DNA of 64,000 bases from Engelhardtia mirabilis (GTDB taxonomy: Bacteria; Planctomycetota; UBA1135; GCA-002686595). Location of the stretch: NCBI RefSeq assembly GCF_007748095.1, contig NZ_CP036287.1, forward strand, positions 4,154,001-4,218,000, written 5' to 3'. Below the pieces are notes generated by a model that worked only from the letters and a program-made list of their open reading frames with translations, was not told the origin of the DNA and did not search any database. The first letter of the stretch is position 1. Every line of letters starts with the position of its first letter. Made by a program: the position numbers and the translations under genes. Below are positions 1 through 9,991 of this stretch, piece by piece.

Positions 1-1241
<1,241 letters not shown>

Positions 1242-1348
1242 CCCTCGAGAACCGCGACGCGACGCGAGCGGTTCACCGCTGATACCCGCCGGGGCGGGGC
1301 CCGGGCGCACTCGGGTCCCTGGCTCCGGCCGGGGGTCCGCGCACAAGA

Positions 1349-1379
1349 GAGGGCGGCGACTTCGAAGGTCGCCGCCCTC
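1349..1379 (+). terminator. Perfect 12-bp hairpin between groEL and dnaJ
   Basis: Bases 1349-1360 pair perfectly with 1368-1379 around a 7-base loop. It lies 108 bases after the groEL stop and 35 bases before dnaJ. There is no T-run after it, so it is either a U-tract-less terminator or an mRNA-stabilising or processing stem that sets different groEL and dnaJ levels. Confidence 0.6.
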
Positions 1380-1413
1380 GATCCGTCCCACCCCCCGACA
1401 GCGACAGACGACG

Positions 1414-2550
1414 ATGAGCGAGAAGCGCGATTACTACGAGGTGCTCGGGATCGAGCGCAACGCCGGCGCCGACGACATCAAGCGCGCCTATCGCAAGTTG
1501 GCGATGCAGTACCACCCGGATCGCAACCCCGACGATCCGGACGCGGAACGCAAGTTCAAGGAGGCCGCGGAGGCCTACGACATCCTCGGCGACGCCCAGA
1601 AGCGCGGTCAGTACGACCAGTTCGGTCATGCGGCCTTCTCCGGCGGCGCGGCCGGCGGCCAGCGCTTCTCGAACCTCGAGGACATCTTCGACGCCTTCGG
1701 GGACATCTTCGGCGGTGGTGGCGGCGGTGGCTTCTTCGGCGACCTCTTCGGGGGCGGCCGCAGGCGCCAGCGTGGACCGCGCCGCGGACGCGACCTGAAG
1801 ATCGTGCTCGAGATGACCCTCGAGGAGATCGACAGCGGCGTCGAGCGGACCATCTCGCTCAAGCGACACGAGCACTGCGACTCCTGCAACGGCAACGGGG
1901 GCAAGGACGGCGCCGCCCCCACGACCTGTCCCACCTGCGCCGGGGCCGGGCGCGTCCAGCGCACCCAGGGCTTCTTCGCGGTGCAGACTGCATGCCCCAC
2001 CTGCCAGGGGCGCGGACAGGCGATCAGCGACCCCTGCACGGTCTGCAGCGGTAGCGGGCGCAAGACGGTCGAGAGCGAGGTCGTGATCCAGGTCCCGGCG
2101 GGCATCGAGGACGGTATGCGGATCCGCGTGTCAGGCGCCGGTGACACCGGTGATCCGGGGGCGCCCCGCGGCGACCTCTACTGCATCGTGCGTGAGGCCG
2201 AGCACGCGGTCTTCCAGCGCGGCGGCGCGGATCTGATCACCGAGATCCCCTTTGGCTTCTCGCAACTGGCCCTGGGCGATCGGGTCGAGATTCCGACCCT
2301 GCGCGGCAAGGCCGACATGAACATCCCGGCCGGCACCCAGCCCGGACGGGTCTTCCGAATGCGCGGACAGGGCCTGCCGCACTTGGAAGGCTCGGGCCGC
2401 GGCGATCAATTGGTGCGGGTCTTCGTCGAGGTCCCGAAGAAGCTCACCGACCGTCAGAAGGACCTGTTGCGGGAGTTCGCGGAGATCGAGGGTGAGAGCA
2501 CCGGCTCCCGCACGATCCTCGAGCGCATTACGGACTACTTCAACGGTTGA
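1414..2550 (+). CDS. dnaJ: Chaperone protein DnaJ
   Basis: Hsp40 co-chaperone that delivers unfolded clients to DnaK and stimulates its ATPase; cytoplasmic. At 378 residues it has the full type I layout: J domain (1-70) with HPD at 34-36, a Gly/Phe-rich linker with a run of glycines (about 75-118), a zinc-binding domain with four CxxCxGxG-like motifs beginning at Cys155 (CDSCNGNG, CPTCAGAG, CPTCQGRG, CTVCSGSG), and the two C-terminal client-binding domains. It sits between groEL and grpE on the same strand, 103 bases before grpE. dnaK itself is not in the window. Start is the ATG directly before the conserved J-domain helix I. Confidence 0.98.
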   Translation: MSEKRDYYEVLGIERNAGADDIKRAYRKLAMQYHPDRNPDDPDAERKFKEAAEAYDILGDAQKRGQYDQFGHAAFSGGAAGGQRFSNLEDIFDAFGDIFGGGGGGGFFGDLFGGGRRRQRGPRRGRDLKIVLEMTLEEIDSGVERTISLKRHEHCDSCNGNGGKDGAAPTTCPTCAGAGRVQRTQGFFAVQTACPTCQGRGQAISDPCTVCSGSGRKTVESEVVIQVPAGIEDGMRIRVSGAGDTGDPGAPRGDLYCIVREAEHAVFQRGGADLITEIPFGFSQLALGDRVEIPTLRGKADMNIPAGTQPGRVFRMRGQGLPHLEGSGRGDQLVRVFVEVPKKLTDRQKDLLREFAEIEGESTGSRTILERITDYFNG

Positions 2551-2653
2551 GCGGGACCCGGCGGCGCAGCAAGAGAACGAGTACGGCGCGACAGACCAGC
2601 CTCGGGGAGGCCCGATCGGGACCAACTGGCCCGCTCGGAACGATCGAAGCACG

Positions 2654-3262
2654 ATGACCAAGAACCATCCTGACACCACCAACGGCGAGATCCCGGTCGA
2701 CGAGCTCGAGCCGCTGGAGCGCGAGCCCCACTCGGTCGAGGACCCCGCAGCCCCCGAGTCGGCGCAGGAGTCTGGGGATGACAGCCTGGAGTCCCTGCGC
2801 GCCCAGCGGGACGAGTACCTGGGTCACTGGCAGCGCGCCCAGGCGGACTACCAGAACCTCAAGCGGCGGTCCTCGACCGACGTGGAGAACCGACTGCGCC
2901 GCACGATGGAGCCCCTGCTCCGGAACCTGCTGCTGGTCATCGACCACCTGGACATGGCCCTGATGAGCCCGGCGCAGAGCCAGGACGCCCAGAACTTGGC
3001 CATGGGCGTCGAGTTGGTCCGCCGGCAGATGGCCACGGCGCTCGAGGAGAGCGACGTCGAGCCCATCGCCGACGGGGGCAGCTTCGATCCCGAACTGCAC
3101 CAGGCCGTGGCGCGCGTGCAGGACCCGGACGCCGAGCCCAATACGGTCCTCGAGACGGTCCGCCGCGGCTACACCTGGCGCGGCCGGGTCCTTCGCCACG
3201 CAGAAGTGCGCGTCGCTGCCGAAGCAGGCGGCGATTCGAGCGATCCCGACTCCGAGGGCTGA
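2654..3262 (+). CDS. grpE: Nucleotide exchange factor GrpE
   Basis: Exchange factor that releases ADP from DnaK, completing the Hsp70 cycle with DnaJ. The 202-residue product has an acidic, disordered N-terminus (1-45), the long dimerising helix (ESLRAQRDEYLGHWQRAQAD, then NLKRR), and the C-terminal beta domain with the family signature around VEPIADGGSFDPELHQAV and the closing RGYTWRGRVLRHAEVRV. The ATG at 2654 was chosen because it gives the normal GrpE length; the same frame stays open upstream into dnaJ, but that stretch is not GrpE-like. It is probably expressed with dnaJ. Confidence 0.96.
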   Translation: MTKNHPDTTNGEIPVDELEPLEREPHSVEDPAAPESAQESGDDSLESLRAQRDEYLGHWQRAQADYQNLKRRSSTDVENRLRRTMEPLLRNLLLVIDHLDMALMSPAQSQDAQNLAMGVELVRRQMATALEESDVEPIADGGSFDPELHQAVARVQDPDAEPNTVLETVRRGYTWRGRVLRHAEVRVAAEAGGDSSDPDSEG

Positions 3263-3333
3263 GCGAGCGCTCGCCAGTCGTCCCGCCCGCTCACTCGCTC
3301 CCCATCCGTCCCAACAGCACCGCTCCCATCAAG

Positions 3334-3723
3334 ATGCCGACCTACGCCTATGTCTGCGGCGCCTGTGAGGCGCGCGTGGAGTTCTTCCAATCGATGCGGG
3401 AAGGACCCAAGCGCAAGTGCCCACAGTGCGGAAAGCTGCGGCTCCAACGCCAGATCGGCGGCGGTGCGGGCTTCATCTTCAAGGGGGCGGGCTTCTACCA
3501 GACGGACTACCGCTCGGACTCCTACAAGCAGCGGGAGGCAGCGGAGAAGGGTGCGGAGTCCTCCGCCCCGGATTCCGCGGCGGCAGGGACCTCGGCGGCG
3601 CAATCGAAGGCCGCGGAGCCCAAGGCGAGCGGCTCGACCGAACCCGGTTCGGGCAAGTCGAAGACCGCCGGAAAGGCAGGCTCGGGCAAGGACTCGCCCG
3701 CTTCGGGTGGTGACGCCGCCTGA
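3334..3723 (+). CDS. FmdB-type zinc-ribbon protein
   Basis: Small protein with an N-terminal FmdB/CxxC zinc ribbon: Cys8-x2-Cys11 and Cys29-x2-Cys32, starting MPTYAYVCGAC, followed by the typical hydrophobic strand FIFKGAGFYQTDY. Residues 75-129 are low-complexity (Ala, Ser, Lys, Gly), as is usual for the family. The family is annotated as putative regulators from the Methylophilus formamidase operon, but no general function is established. It follows grpE by 71 bases, a neighbourhood that suggests a link to protein homeostasis or translation. Family call is secure, role is unknown. Confidence 0.9.
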   Translation: MPTYAYVCGACEARVEFFQSMREGPKRKCPQCGKLRLQRQIGGGAGFIFKGAGFYQTDYRSDSYKQREAAEKGAESSAPDSAAAGTSAAQSKAAEPKASGSTEPGSGKSKTAGKAGSGKDSPASGGDAA

Positions 3724-3838
3724 GAACGGGCGATCGGAGGCACGGGCGATCGTGGCGCCGGTAAGCACGAGTGCCCGTGGAGGCTGCTCGCCTGCGTGAG
3801 CGCGCCGTGCTCCTGGCTGTGATACAAACGGTGCCGCG

Positions 3839-5005
3839 ATGAGCGACGTGAGTCAGCAAACCGAGACCGGCCAGACGACACCGAAGCCCTCGGGCGGGCG
3901 CAAGTACGAGCGCGAGGTGGCGAACTTCGTGGCGCTCACGGGTGACCTGGCCGCGGGGAGGCTGGAGTGGTCGTCGAGGCCCTACTACCTCGAGTACTCC
4001 ACCAACAGCGCCTGCAACCTGCGCTGCATCATGTGCAGCCAGGTGGAGAACCCGCCGGTGGTCTCGACCCCCCTGGACCTGCAGGAGGACCTACTTGACG
4101 CGCTCCTGCCCCTGACCACGATCTGGACGCCGAGCGCCACCAGCGAGCCGCTCCTGAACAACTTCAAGCGGCTGCGACCGATGCTGGAGAAGCACCAGGT
4201 CGCCCTCGACATCATCACCAACGCGATGCTGCTGACCCCGGCGGTCTTGGAGGGCATGCTGCCCTTCCTGCACCGGTTGACCCTCTCGGTCGACAGCCAC
4301 AAGCCCGAGGTGTTCGAGAAGCTGCGGGCGCCGGCGGACTTCGCCACGGTGATCGAGCACTCGCGCCACGCCACGCGCGTCTGCCGCGAACACGGGATCC
4401 CCGTGGTCTACCACATGGTCCTGGCCCACGAGTGCCTGCCGGACCTCGAGGACTACGTGGACTTCGTGGCGGACCTGGGCGGCTCGCGCATCACCGTCCT
4501 GGAGCTCTTGCCCAACAGCCCGCAGTTCCAGGAGCTCGACCCCTTCCAGCGTGACGGCGAGCAGCACGTGGCCGCGCGCCTGGAGTCCATGCGGGCGCGG
4601 GCCGAAGAGCGCGGAGTCGGGATCTTCTTCGAAGTCCGCGAGCCCCTGGGCGGTGAGTACAACTACGCGCCCGTGGCGAGCCGCATCAACTCGGGCACGG
4701 TGCTGGAGATGATGCACGGCGAGCTGGGCATCCAACACGAGGGCTTCTGCCCGATGGTCGCCGGCTACTTCAAGGTCGAGCCGGACGGGCGGGCCTACCC
4801 CTGCTGTCGCGCCCCCGTGGAACTCGAGCTCGGCAACGTGCTCGAGGAGGGCTTCGAGGGCGTGTGGAACGGTGAGAAGATGCAGAAGCTTCGCAAGCGC
4901 ATGTTCGAGCGCGACTACCCCCAGCCCTGCGTCGGTTGCGCGGTGCTCGAGGGCCCGCGCTGGCGCGCGGAGGCCCGGCGACGCGAGGCGGGCGAGACCG
5001 AATGA
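3839..5005 (+). CDS. Radical SAM protein with SPASM/twitch domain
   Basis: Radical S-adenosylmethionine enzyme of 388 residues. The core [4Fe-4S] motif CxxxCxxC is at Cys59, Cys63 and Cys66 (CNLRCIMC), followed by a partial TIM barrel. The C-terminal segment has the SPASM-like pattern: EGFCPMVAGYFKVEPDGR, then YPCCRAP, LGNVLEEGFEGVWNG and a final CVGC, which bind an auxiliary iron-sulfur cluster. SPASM proteins modify peptides, cofactors or sugars; no substrate gene is adjacent. The N-terminal 30 residues are polar and unconserved in appearance. The ATG at 3839 is the only reasonable start. Substrate is unknown. Confidence 0.9.
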   Translation: MSDVSQQTETGQTTPKPSGGRKYEREVANFVALTGDLAAGRLEWSSRPYYLEYSTNSACNLRCIMCSQVENPPVVSTPLDLQEDLLDALLPLTTIWTPSATSEPLLNNFKRLRPMLEKHQVALDIITNAMLLTPAVLEGMLPFLHRLTLSVDSHKPEVFEKLRAPADFATVIEHSRHATRVCREHGIPVVYHMVLAHECLPDLEDYVDFVADLGGSRITVLELLPNSPQFQELDPFQRDGEQHVAARLESMRARAEERGVGIFFEVREPLGGEYNYAPVASRINSGTVLEMMHGELGIQHEGFCPMVAGYFKVEPDGRAYPCCRAPVELELGNVLEEGFEGVWNGEKMQKLRKRMFERDYPQPCVGCAVLEGPRWRAEARRREAGETE

Positions 5006-5014
5006 CCCGGGTCA

Positions 5015-5046
5015 GGCGGACGTCAGGTGCCAGGAACCCGTCCGCC
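5015..5046. terminator. Hairpin between convergent genes
   Basis: Bases 5015-5022 pair perfectly with 5039-5046 (8 bp, 16-base loop), placed between the convergent radical SAM and HAD genes, where a bidirectional terminator is expected. No T-run is present. Confidence 0.4.
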
Positions 5047-5064
5047 GCCTGAGCGGGGGCGGGA

Positions 5065-5910
5065 TCAGAACAGCTCGGCGATCAGGTCGGCGATCGCATC
5101 GCTGTCACAGGATCCGATCGAGCGGTGAGCGGATGCCCTGGCCTCCGTCATCGACTCCCCCATCGCCACCGCCAGTCCGGCGCGCTCGAACATGGGGATG
5201 TCATTGGTCGCGTCGCCCACGGCGACCACCCGCGCGGGGTCGATCCCGCGCTCCTCCCACAGCCAGCGAATGGCTTCGCCCTTCCCCCGGCAGGGGGGCT
5301 GCACGTCCACCACCTGGTAGGCGCTGCTGCGCTGGTGGGCGAGCCAGTTGAGCGGGAAGTCGGTCAGGTAGATCGGTCGATCGATCACGGCCTCGAGCTC
5401 CCGGGCCAGGCTGCCCGAGTCGCGACTCGAGCGGCAGTAGATCGAGATGCGGATCAGGTACTCGGTCGGCAGGTCGGCGCGCTCGACCAGCTCGAGCCCT
5501 TCCAAGCCACGCAGGGCGTCGAGTTCCTGGGGATCGGCGGGTCGCGAGGCGAACTTGCGGTGGTTCTGCATGACCGAAGTCAAGAGCTCGCGCTCGGCCG
5601 CGAAGGCCAAGGTCCGCTGCACCGCGACATCGGAGATCAGCCGCTCTTCGAGCAGCTTGTCGCTGCGCGGGCACCACAGGCCAGCCCCGTTGTAGACCAC
5701 GCAGGGCAGCTCGATCTGCAGCTCACGCGCGATCTGGACCGTGCCGAGCTCGGAGCGGCCGGTCGCGATCATCACCGGCACGCCCCGTGCGACGAGGCCC
5801 CGTACGGCGTCGCCCACCCGCGGGCGCACGTGGCCGTCCTCGCCGACAAGGGTCCCGTCGAGGTCGAAGACGATCGCGTCGTAGGTCGGCTCGGACATCG
5901 GCCGGGGCAT
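5065..5910 (-). CDS. Cof-type HAD-superfamily phosphatase
   Basis: Magnesium-dependent phosphohydrolase of the Cof/YbhA class (HAD type IIB), which dephosphorylates sugar phosphates or flavin-related phosphates. All four HAD motifs are present: VFDLDGTLV (nucleophile Asp and acid/base Asp), MIATGRS, the lysine in GKGEAIRWL, and VGDATNDIPMF. A C2B-type cap lies between motifs II and III. Several in-frame starts exist; the ATG at 5910 or the one at 5898 (giving MSEPTYD) brings motif I closest to the N-terminus as in relatives, and neither has a clear Shine-Dalgarno sequence. It converges on the radical SAM gene. Substrate cannot be inferred. Confidence 0.92.
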   Translation of the reverse strand: MPRPMSEPTYDAIVFDLDGTLVGEDGHVRPRVGDAVRGLVARGVPVMIATGRSELGTVQIARELQIELPCVVYNGAGLWCPRSDKLLEERLISDVAVQRTLAFAAERELLTSVMQNHRKFASRPADPQELDALRGLEGLELVERADLPTEYLIRISIYCRSSRDSGSLARELEAVIDRPIYLTDFPLNWLAHQRSSAYQVVDVQPPCRGKGEAIRWLWEERGIDPARVVAVGDATNDIPMFERAGLAVAMGESMTEARASAHRSIGSCDSDAIADLIAELF

Positions 5911-5950
5911 GGTACTGGGGCGCGCCGCCGGGATCACCCGTGCGGCGCGC

Positions 5951-5977
5951 CCCGTCGGCCCCGTCGGCCCCGTCGGC
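5951..5977. repeat. Three tandem copies of a 9-bp unit
   Basis: Unit cccgtcggc repeated three times, 14 bases beyond the stop codon of the large minus-strand gene (5992) and upstream of the HAD gene. Short, pure and intergenic, probably replication slippage. Confidence 0.85.
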
Positions 5978-5991
5978 CCTGGTGGCCGGGG

Positions 5992-8900
5992 TCAGGGGAT
6001 CGTCAAGGTCACCGGCTGTCGGACCTCCGCCTCGACTTCGACCGACTGGCTCGCGACCGTGTTGCTGGCTCCGTCCGGACCGAAGGAACTGACCGACAGC
6101 TCCCAGGTCCCAGGCCGCAGGCCGACGAGCAGCAGTTCGCCGCTCTCGGAGACGAACTCGCGACGGGGCTCGGGCGCGTCGTCCTCGTTGCCCTGCCAGC
6201 GCGCGGCGACCATGCAGACCCCAAAGGGCCGCCCATCGCTGTCGACCAGGTCCAGGGCAATGGCTCCCGCCGGCGCGATCTCGATGTCGACGCCGTCGCG
6301 ACGCTCTCCCGCGGGGACCTCGAAGACGTCGCTCTCACCTTCCTCGCCCAGCTCGGGCTTGGCCTCGACTCGAATCGGCCGGTCGGCGGCCACTCCGCGC
6401 AGCTCGTACTTGCCGTCCGCGTCGGTTCGCACGGACACCGCTTGGTCCGGACCACCGAAGGTCACCATTCCGCCCGACCCACCGCCCGAATCGAAGGTCA
6501 CAAGGCTAACGGCGCGCATCGACCCGACGACCTGGGGTCCGCCCGTCGCCTGCTGCACTTCCTTGGCCTCGACTACGACCCCAGCCATGGGCTCGCCGTG
6601 CTTGTCGACGATGCGCCCCGCAACGACCGTCAAGGGCAGGTCCAGGTCGAGCCGCTCCTGCGGATCGGAGAGCTCCGTCTCCAAGGTGTAGGGCATGGCC
6701 CGCGTGGCGTGGGTGACCTCGATCTCGTACTCGCCGGGCTGGATACCCTCGATCTCGTAGCGACCATCGGCGTCGGTGCGCGCCGAGGGTCCGCCCATGC
6801 CGGGCAGCCTCAGCATCGGGGAGCTGGCGTCGCCGGCCTTCGAGAGTGAAACGGTGGCGCCGATCAGGGGCGACCCGGACTCCGAGATCCGGCCGCGCAG
6901 CACCGTCAGCGTTGGCGAGACCAGGGTCAGGTCCGCCACTTCCCCGGCGACGACGGAAACGACGATCCAACTCTCGTCGGGCGCCGATTCGTCCACACTG
7001 GCGAAAACGAAGTTGCCCAACCCGCCGCCGGTGGAGCGCGACGTGTTGATCCTGAAGCGGTGTTCACCGGGCTCCAGGTTCTGGAAGGCGATCTGTCCCT
7101 CGGCGTCGGAGACCTCCCCGCCGCCGCCGAAGGAGCCGCCGATGATCCGCATGCCCTCGAACCCGCCGTCGCTGGGTGAACGGTGTTCGACCCTGGCCCC
7201 GGGGAGCGGGGTGCCGGCCTCGTCGACGACCAATACGCGCACTGCGCCGCCCTCGTCGAGGGCCACCTCGTAGGCTTCGCCACCGGACTCCAACTCGACG
7301 GGCTTCTGGTTCAGTCGAGCGAAGCCGTCGGCGGTCACCGTCAACTCGACCTGGCCCTCGAGCGCCGTCAAGCGCGCGATTCCATCGGCGTCCGTGACCG
7401 CCGAGCGCCTCTCGCCACCCCAATCGATCGATTGGGTCGCACCGGAATCGTCGACCGAGATCGACAGGGACATGGAGCGCGTGGCCCCCTCGGGCTGGGG
7501 CGGAGACCAGGGCGACACGTTCACCCTCGCGCCTTCGATCGGTTGTCCGTCACGCCCATCGACGACGCGCACGAGCATCACTTCGGCGCTCTCGAGGCGC
7601 AGGTCCCCGAGGTCTCGGCCCTGGCCCGGCTGGAGCACTCCCAGCTCGAGCTTCAATATCTCGTAGCCCACGGCTTCGATCGACAGGGTCGGCTGCACAC
7701 CGGCCGCCCCCGCGTTCGCGCTCATGTTCTCGATTCGCGCTAGACCGCCGGGGTGATGGTTGGGCCGCTCTGAATCCGGCCCCTGCGCCGTCTCGTAGAT
7801 GAATTGGCCGCTGGCCTTGGCCTCGAAGTCCTCGATCGGCTGCCCCGTGTTGTCGTCGACGACTCGGAAGCTGACCGACGAGCCGACGCTGTACTCCAGG
7901 ATCAGGCCACCGTCGCCTCCGCGCGCGATGACCGCCTGGGAGCGCGGCTCCGCGTAGCCGAAGCGGAAGTCCCGGGAGCGATCGCTTCGAACCTTGGCCG
8001 ACTCGCGCACCTGGACCCGATAGACCGCGTCCGGCACCAGGCCCGGGAGCGCGAAGCTACCGTCCGCCGCCGGCGCCAACTCGCGGCTGTGGCCCAGTTG
8101 CTCTTGGTCGACGGAGCGTGCCTGGACCACCAGGTCCCCCGCGAGACCAGCGGGTAGACCCACGATCTGACCGCTGATGGTCGCACCGCTGGAAAGCTGG
8201 AACTCGAGCCCGCTCGTGGTCGAGCCCGGTCCCGCGGAGTCGCCTTCGAACATGGCCGGCGGGTGCAACTCCGAGTTCACCACCAGGGCCCATGCGCCGC
8301 CCTCGATGCGGTCGACGACGAAGGCGCCGCCGCCGTCCGTGATCGCCAGGGGCTCCCGATCGAGCAGTGCACCGATGGTGAACCAGTCCTTGCTGAGCGG
8401 GAAGATCCGCGCGCCGGCGACCCCTGCGCCGCCCGCGTCGATGACCCGACCGCTGAGGATCGCGCCGCGGGCGGAGGTGACGTCTCCCAGGTCCAGTCGA
8501 CCGCCGGCCGGGACTGCGAGGTCGGTCCGACGCACGGGCGCGTGTCCCTGCGCGCCGACCTCGAGCGTCCACACGCGTCCCCCGAGTCCGTCGATCTCGA
8601 AACGGCCGTCGGCGCCACTGCTAGCCTCGCGCGGCTCCTGACCCATGGCGAAGGCGTTGCCGCGGATGACCAGCTCGGCATCGGCCACGGGCGAGCCGAG
8701 ATCGTCGACGATGCGCCCCACGAGTCGCCCGGAGGAGGCCTGGGCCTCGGGCTCGGTCGGCGAGACCGTCGGCGCGAGCTCGGTACTGACGACCGCACGG
8801 TTGTCGACGCTGCGCCCCTCGGCCGACTCTTCTCCGACGGCGCGCAGGGTCGTGTCCGCGCGCGGTCCGGCGGCGCTCACGGGCGCGGAAGGCGCAGCTC

Positions 8901-9066
8901 CGCCACCCGCGGGTGACACGGCAGTGGACGACCTGGCCCCCAGCAGAAACCAGCCCACCGCCGCGAGCAGGGCCAGGGCGCCGAAGACCAGGACAAGGAC
9001 CGTCAGGGCGTTGCCTCGGCGGCGGACGGGGGGCCGCAGGGCCCAGGGGTTGCGGGTGGTGAACAT
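5992..9066 (-). CDS. Membrane-anchored protein of repeated carboxypeptidase-regulatory (Ig-like) domains
   Basis: Protein of 1024 residues with a short basic N-terminus, one transmembrane helix (about residues 21-44, LTVLVLVFGALALLAAVGWF), a Ser/Ala/Pro linker and then a chain of about eight beta-sandwich modules of the carboxypeptidase-regulatory/CNA-B type. Each begins with a pattern such as GRLVGRIVDDLGSPVADAEL or ILSGRVIDAGGAGVAGARIF and includes a 'TDADGRYEIEGIQPGEY'-like turn. Such modules act as rigid extracytoplasmic stalks or binding surfaces; no catalytic domain is visible. The frame stays open for another 292 codons upstream, but that part only mirrors the opposite-strand lipoprotein gene, so the ATG at 9066 was chosen. 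Surface or periplasmic scaffold is the best inference. Confidence 0.85.
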   Translation of the reverse strand: MFTTRNPWALRPPVRRRGNALTVLVLVFGALALLAAVGWFLLGARSSTAVSPAGGGAAPSAPVSAAGPRADTTLRAVGEESAEGRSVDNRAVVSTELAPTVSPTEPEAQASSGRLVGRIVDDLGSPVADAELVIRGNAFAMGQEPREASSGADGRFEIDGLGGRVWTLEVGAQGHAPVRRTDLAVPAGGRLDLGDVTSARGAILSGRVIDAGGAGVAGARIFPLSKDWFTIGALLDREPLAITDGGGAFVVDRIEGGAWALVVNSELHPPAMFEGDSAGPGSTTSGLEFQLSSGATISGQIVGLPAGLAGDLVVQARSVDQEQLGHSRELAPAADGSFALPGLVPDAVYRVQVRESAKVRSDRSRDFRFGYAEPRSQAVIARGGDGGLILEYSVGSSVSFRVVDDNTGQPIEDFEAKASGQFIYETAQGPDSERPNHHPGGLARIENMSANAGAAGVQPTLSIEAVGYEILKLELGVLQPGQGRDLGDLRLESAEVMLVRVVDGRDGQPIEGARVNVSPWSPPQPEGATRSMSLSISVDDSGATQSIDWGGERRSAVTDADGIARLTALEGQVELTVTADGFARLNQKPVELESGGEAYEVALDEGGAVRVLVVDEAGTPLPGARVEHRSPSDGGFEGMRIIGGSFGGGGEVSDAEGQIAFQNLEPGEHRFRINTSRSTGGGLGNFVFASVDESAPDESWIVVSVVAGEVADLTLVSPTLTVLRGRISESGSPLIGATVSLSKAGDASSPMLRLPGMGGPSARTDADGRYEIEGIQPGEYEIEVTHATRAMPYTLETELSDPQERLDLDLPLTVVAGRIVDKHGEPMAGVVVEAKEVQQATGGPQVVGSMRAVSLVTFDSGGGSGGMVTFGGPDQAVSVRTDADGKYELRGVAADRPIRVEAKPELGEEGESDVFEVPAGERRDGVDIEIAPAGAIALDLVDSDGRPFGVCMVAARWQGNEDDAPEPRREFVSESGELLLVGLRPGTWELSVSSFGPDGASNTVASQSVEVEAEVRQPVTLTIP

Positions 9067-9173
9067 CGCAAGAAGGCGCGCCCAAGGGGCGTCCCGGGGG
9101 GTCTCGATCGGAGGTCCGAGGTATCGGCCCGGACCGCCGCGGGGTGGGGTCGGGGCCCGGGCGGGCCCATCAA

Positions 9174-9185
9174 CTACCGCGGTAG
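9174..9185. promoter_or_regulatory. 12-bp perfect palindrome in a divergent intergenic region
   Basis: CTACCGCGGTAG is a perfect palindrome in the 252-base gap between two divergent genes (starts at 9066 minus and 9319 plus). Its position suits an operator for a dimeric regulator, but no regulator is known and no -10/-35 pair is convincing nearby. Confidence 0.25.
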
Positions 9186-9318
9186 AAGATCCTACGCCCG
9201 TGCTTGCGCTGATGTTGGCCCGGAATTTCCGAACGGACCGAGCGGTGCTGGCAACTGGCCCGTCACGGCGGGACTGCGCCCGTGCGGCCGGCCCCCCGCC
9301 CGTGTCAGAATCCCGCCC

Positions 9319-9972
9319 ATGATCCGTCGCCTGACCGCGCCCCTCGCCGTGACCGTGGCCCTCCTGGCCGGCGGCTGCGCCACCTCCAAGCTGCAGTACG
9401 ACCCCACCGTCATCATCGATACCCGCGGCGGTCGTGAGCTGGGCGTCTCGACCAACTACGGCATCGTCTTCCTGGGTCGCACGGCCCGCGCCGGAGATGT
9501 CGACGTGGCCGTGTGGTTCGGCGATGGCCCCAGCATCGAGCAGAGCGTGATCGAGCCGGTGGGCGGCGGCCTCTACACCGTCGACACCGAGATCCGCGTG
9601 CCCTCGATCCCGCTCGGATTCACGGACCCCGCGGACGGCCAGCCGGTTTGGATCCAAGGGCGCGATGTCAACGGTCGTTGGCGCATGGAGACCCAGGTCG
9701 TGCGTCACCCCACGGTCGACGGGATCCTGCTCGCGGTGCCCGACGCCCTGGTCAGGTCCACCGACCAGACCGGCGCGGGAGTCTTCGTCTACGACGAGAA
9801 GGGTCGCGCGCGGGTCCTCGGCCTGGTCTCGGGGCGCCTGATGCTCGAGACCACCGAGGGCACCGAGTCGTACCTGACCGTGGTCGGCCCGGAGTCCCTG
9901 TGGCGCCTTGTCAGCTACCGCCGCGACCCGGACGTGCGGCACCGTGTGCCGTACCGCGACGACGTGCTCTGA
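9319..9972 (+). CDS. Putative lipoprotein of unknown function
   Basis: 217-residue product with a lipoprotein signal peptide: basic MIRR, a hydrophobic core and the lipobox LAGGC (Cys at about 23), so it should be lipid-anchored and exported. The mature part is rich in beta-strand-like stretches (DVDVAVWFGDG, GGLYTVDTEIRVP) and contains no motif I recognise. It is divergent from the Ig-repeat protein and convergent with trkH (20 bases between stops). Function unknown. Confidence 0.8.
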   Translation: MIRRLTAPLAVTVALLAGGCATSKLQYDPTVIIDTRGGRELGVSTNYGIVFLGRTARAGDVDVAVWFGDGPSIEQSVIEPVGGGLYTVDTEIRVPSIPLGFTDPADGQPVWIQGRDVNGRWRMETQVVRHPTVDGILLAVPDALVRSTDQTGAGVFVYDEKGRARVLGLVSGRLMLETTEGTESYLTVVGPESLWRLVSYRRDPDVRHRVPYRDDVL

Positions 9973-9991
9973 TCGCCTCCGGCCCGGGTCC

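Noticed and set aside
5023..5038. Sequence containing gtgccagg in a hairpin loop, possibly another copy of the palindromic element
   Set aside because: Only eight bases agree; the flanks do not match, so chance is sufficient.
9067..9942. N-terminal extension of 292 codons on the Ig-repeat protein
   Set aside because: It is antisense to the lipoprotein gene (9319-9972) and has no domain; the membrane helix follows the ATG at 9066.
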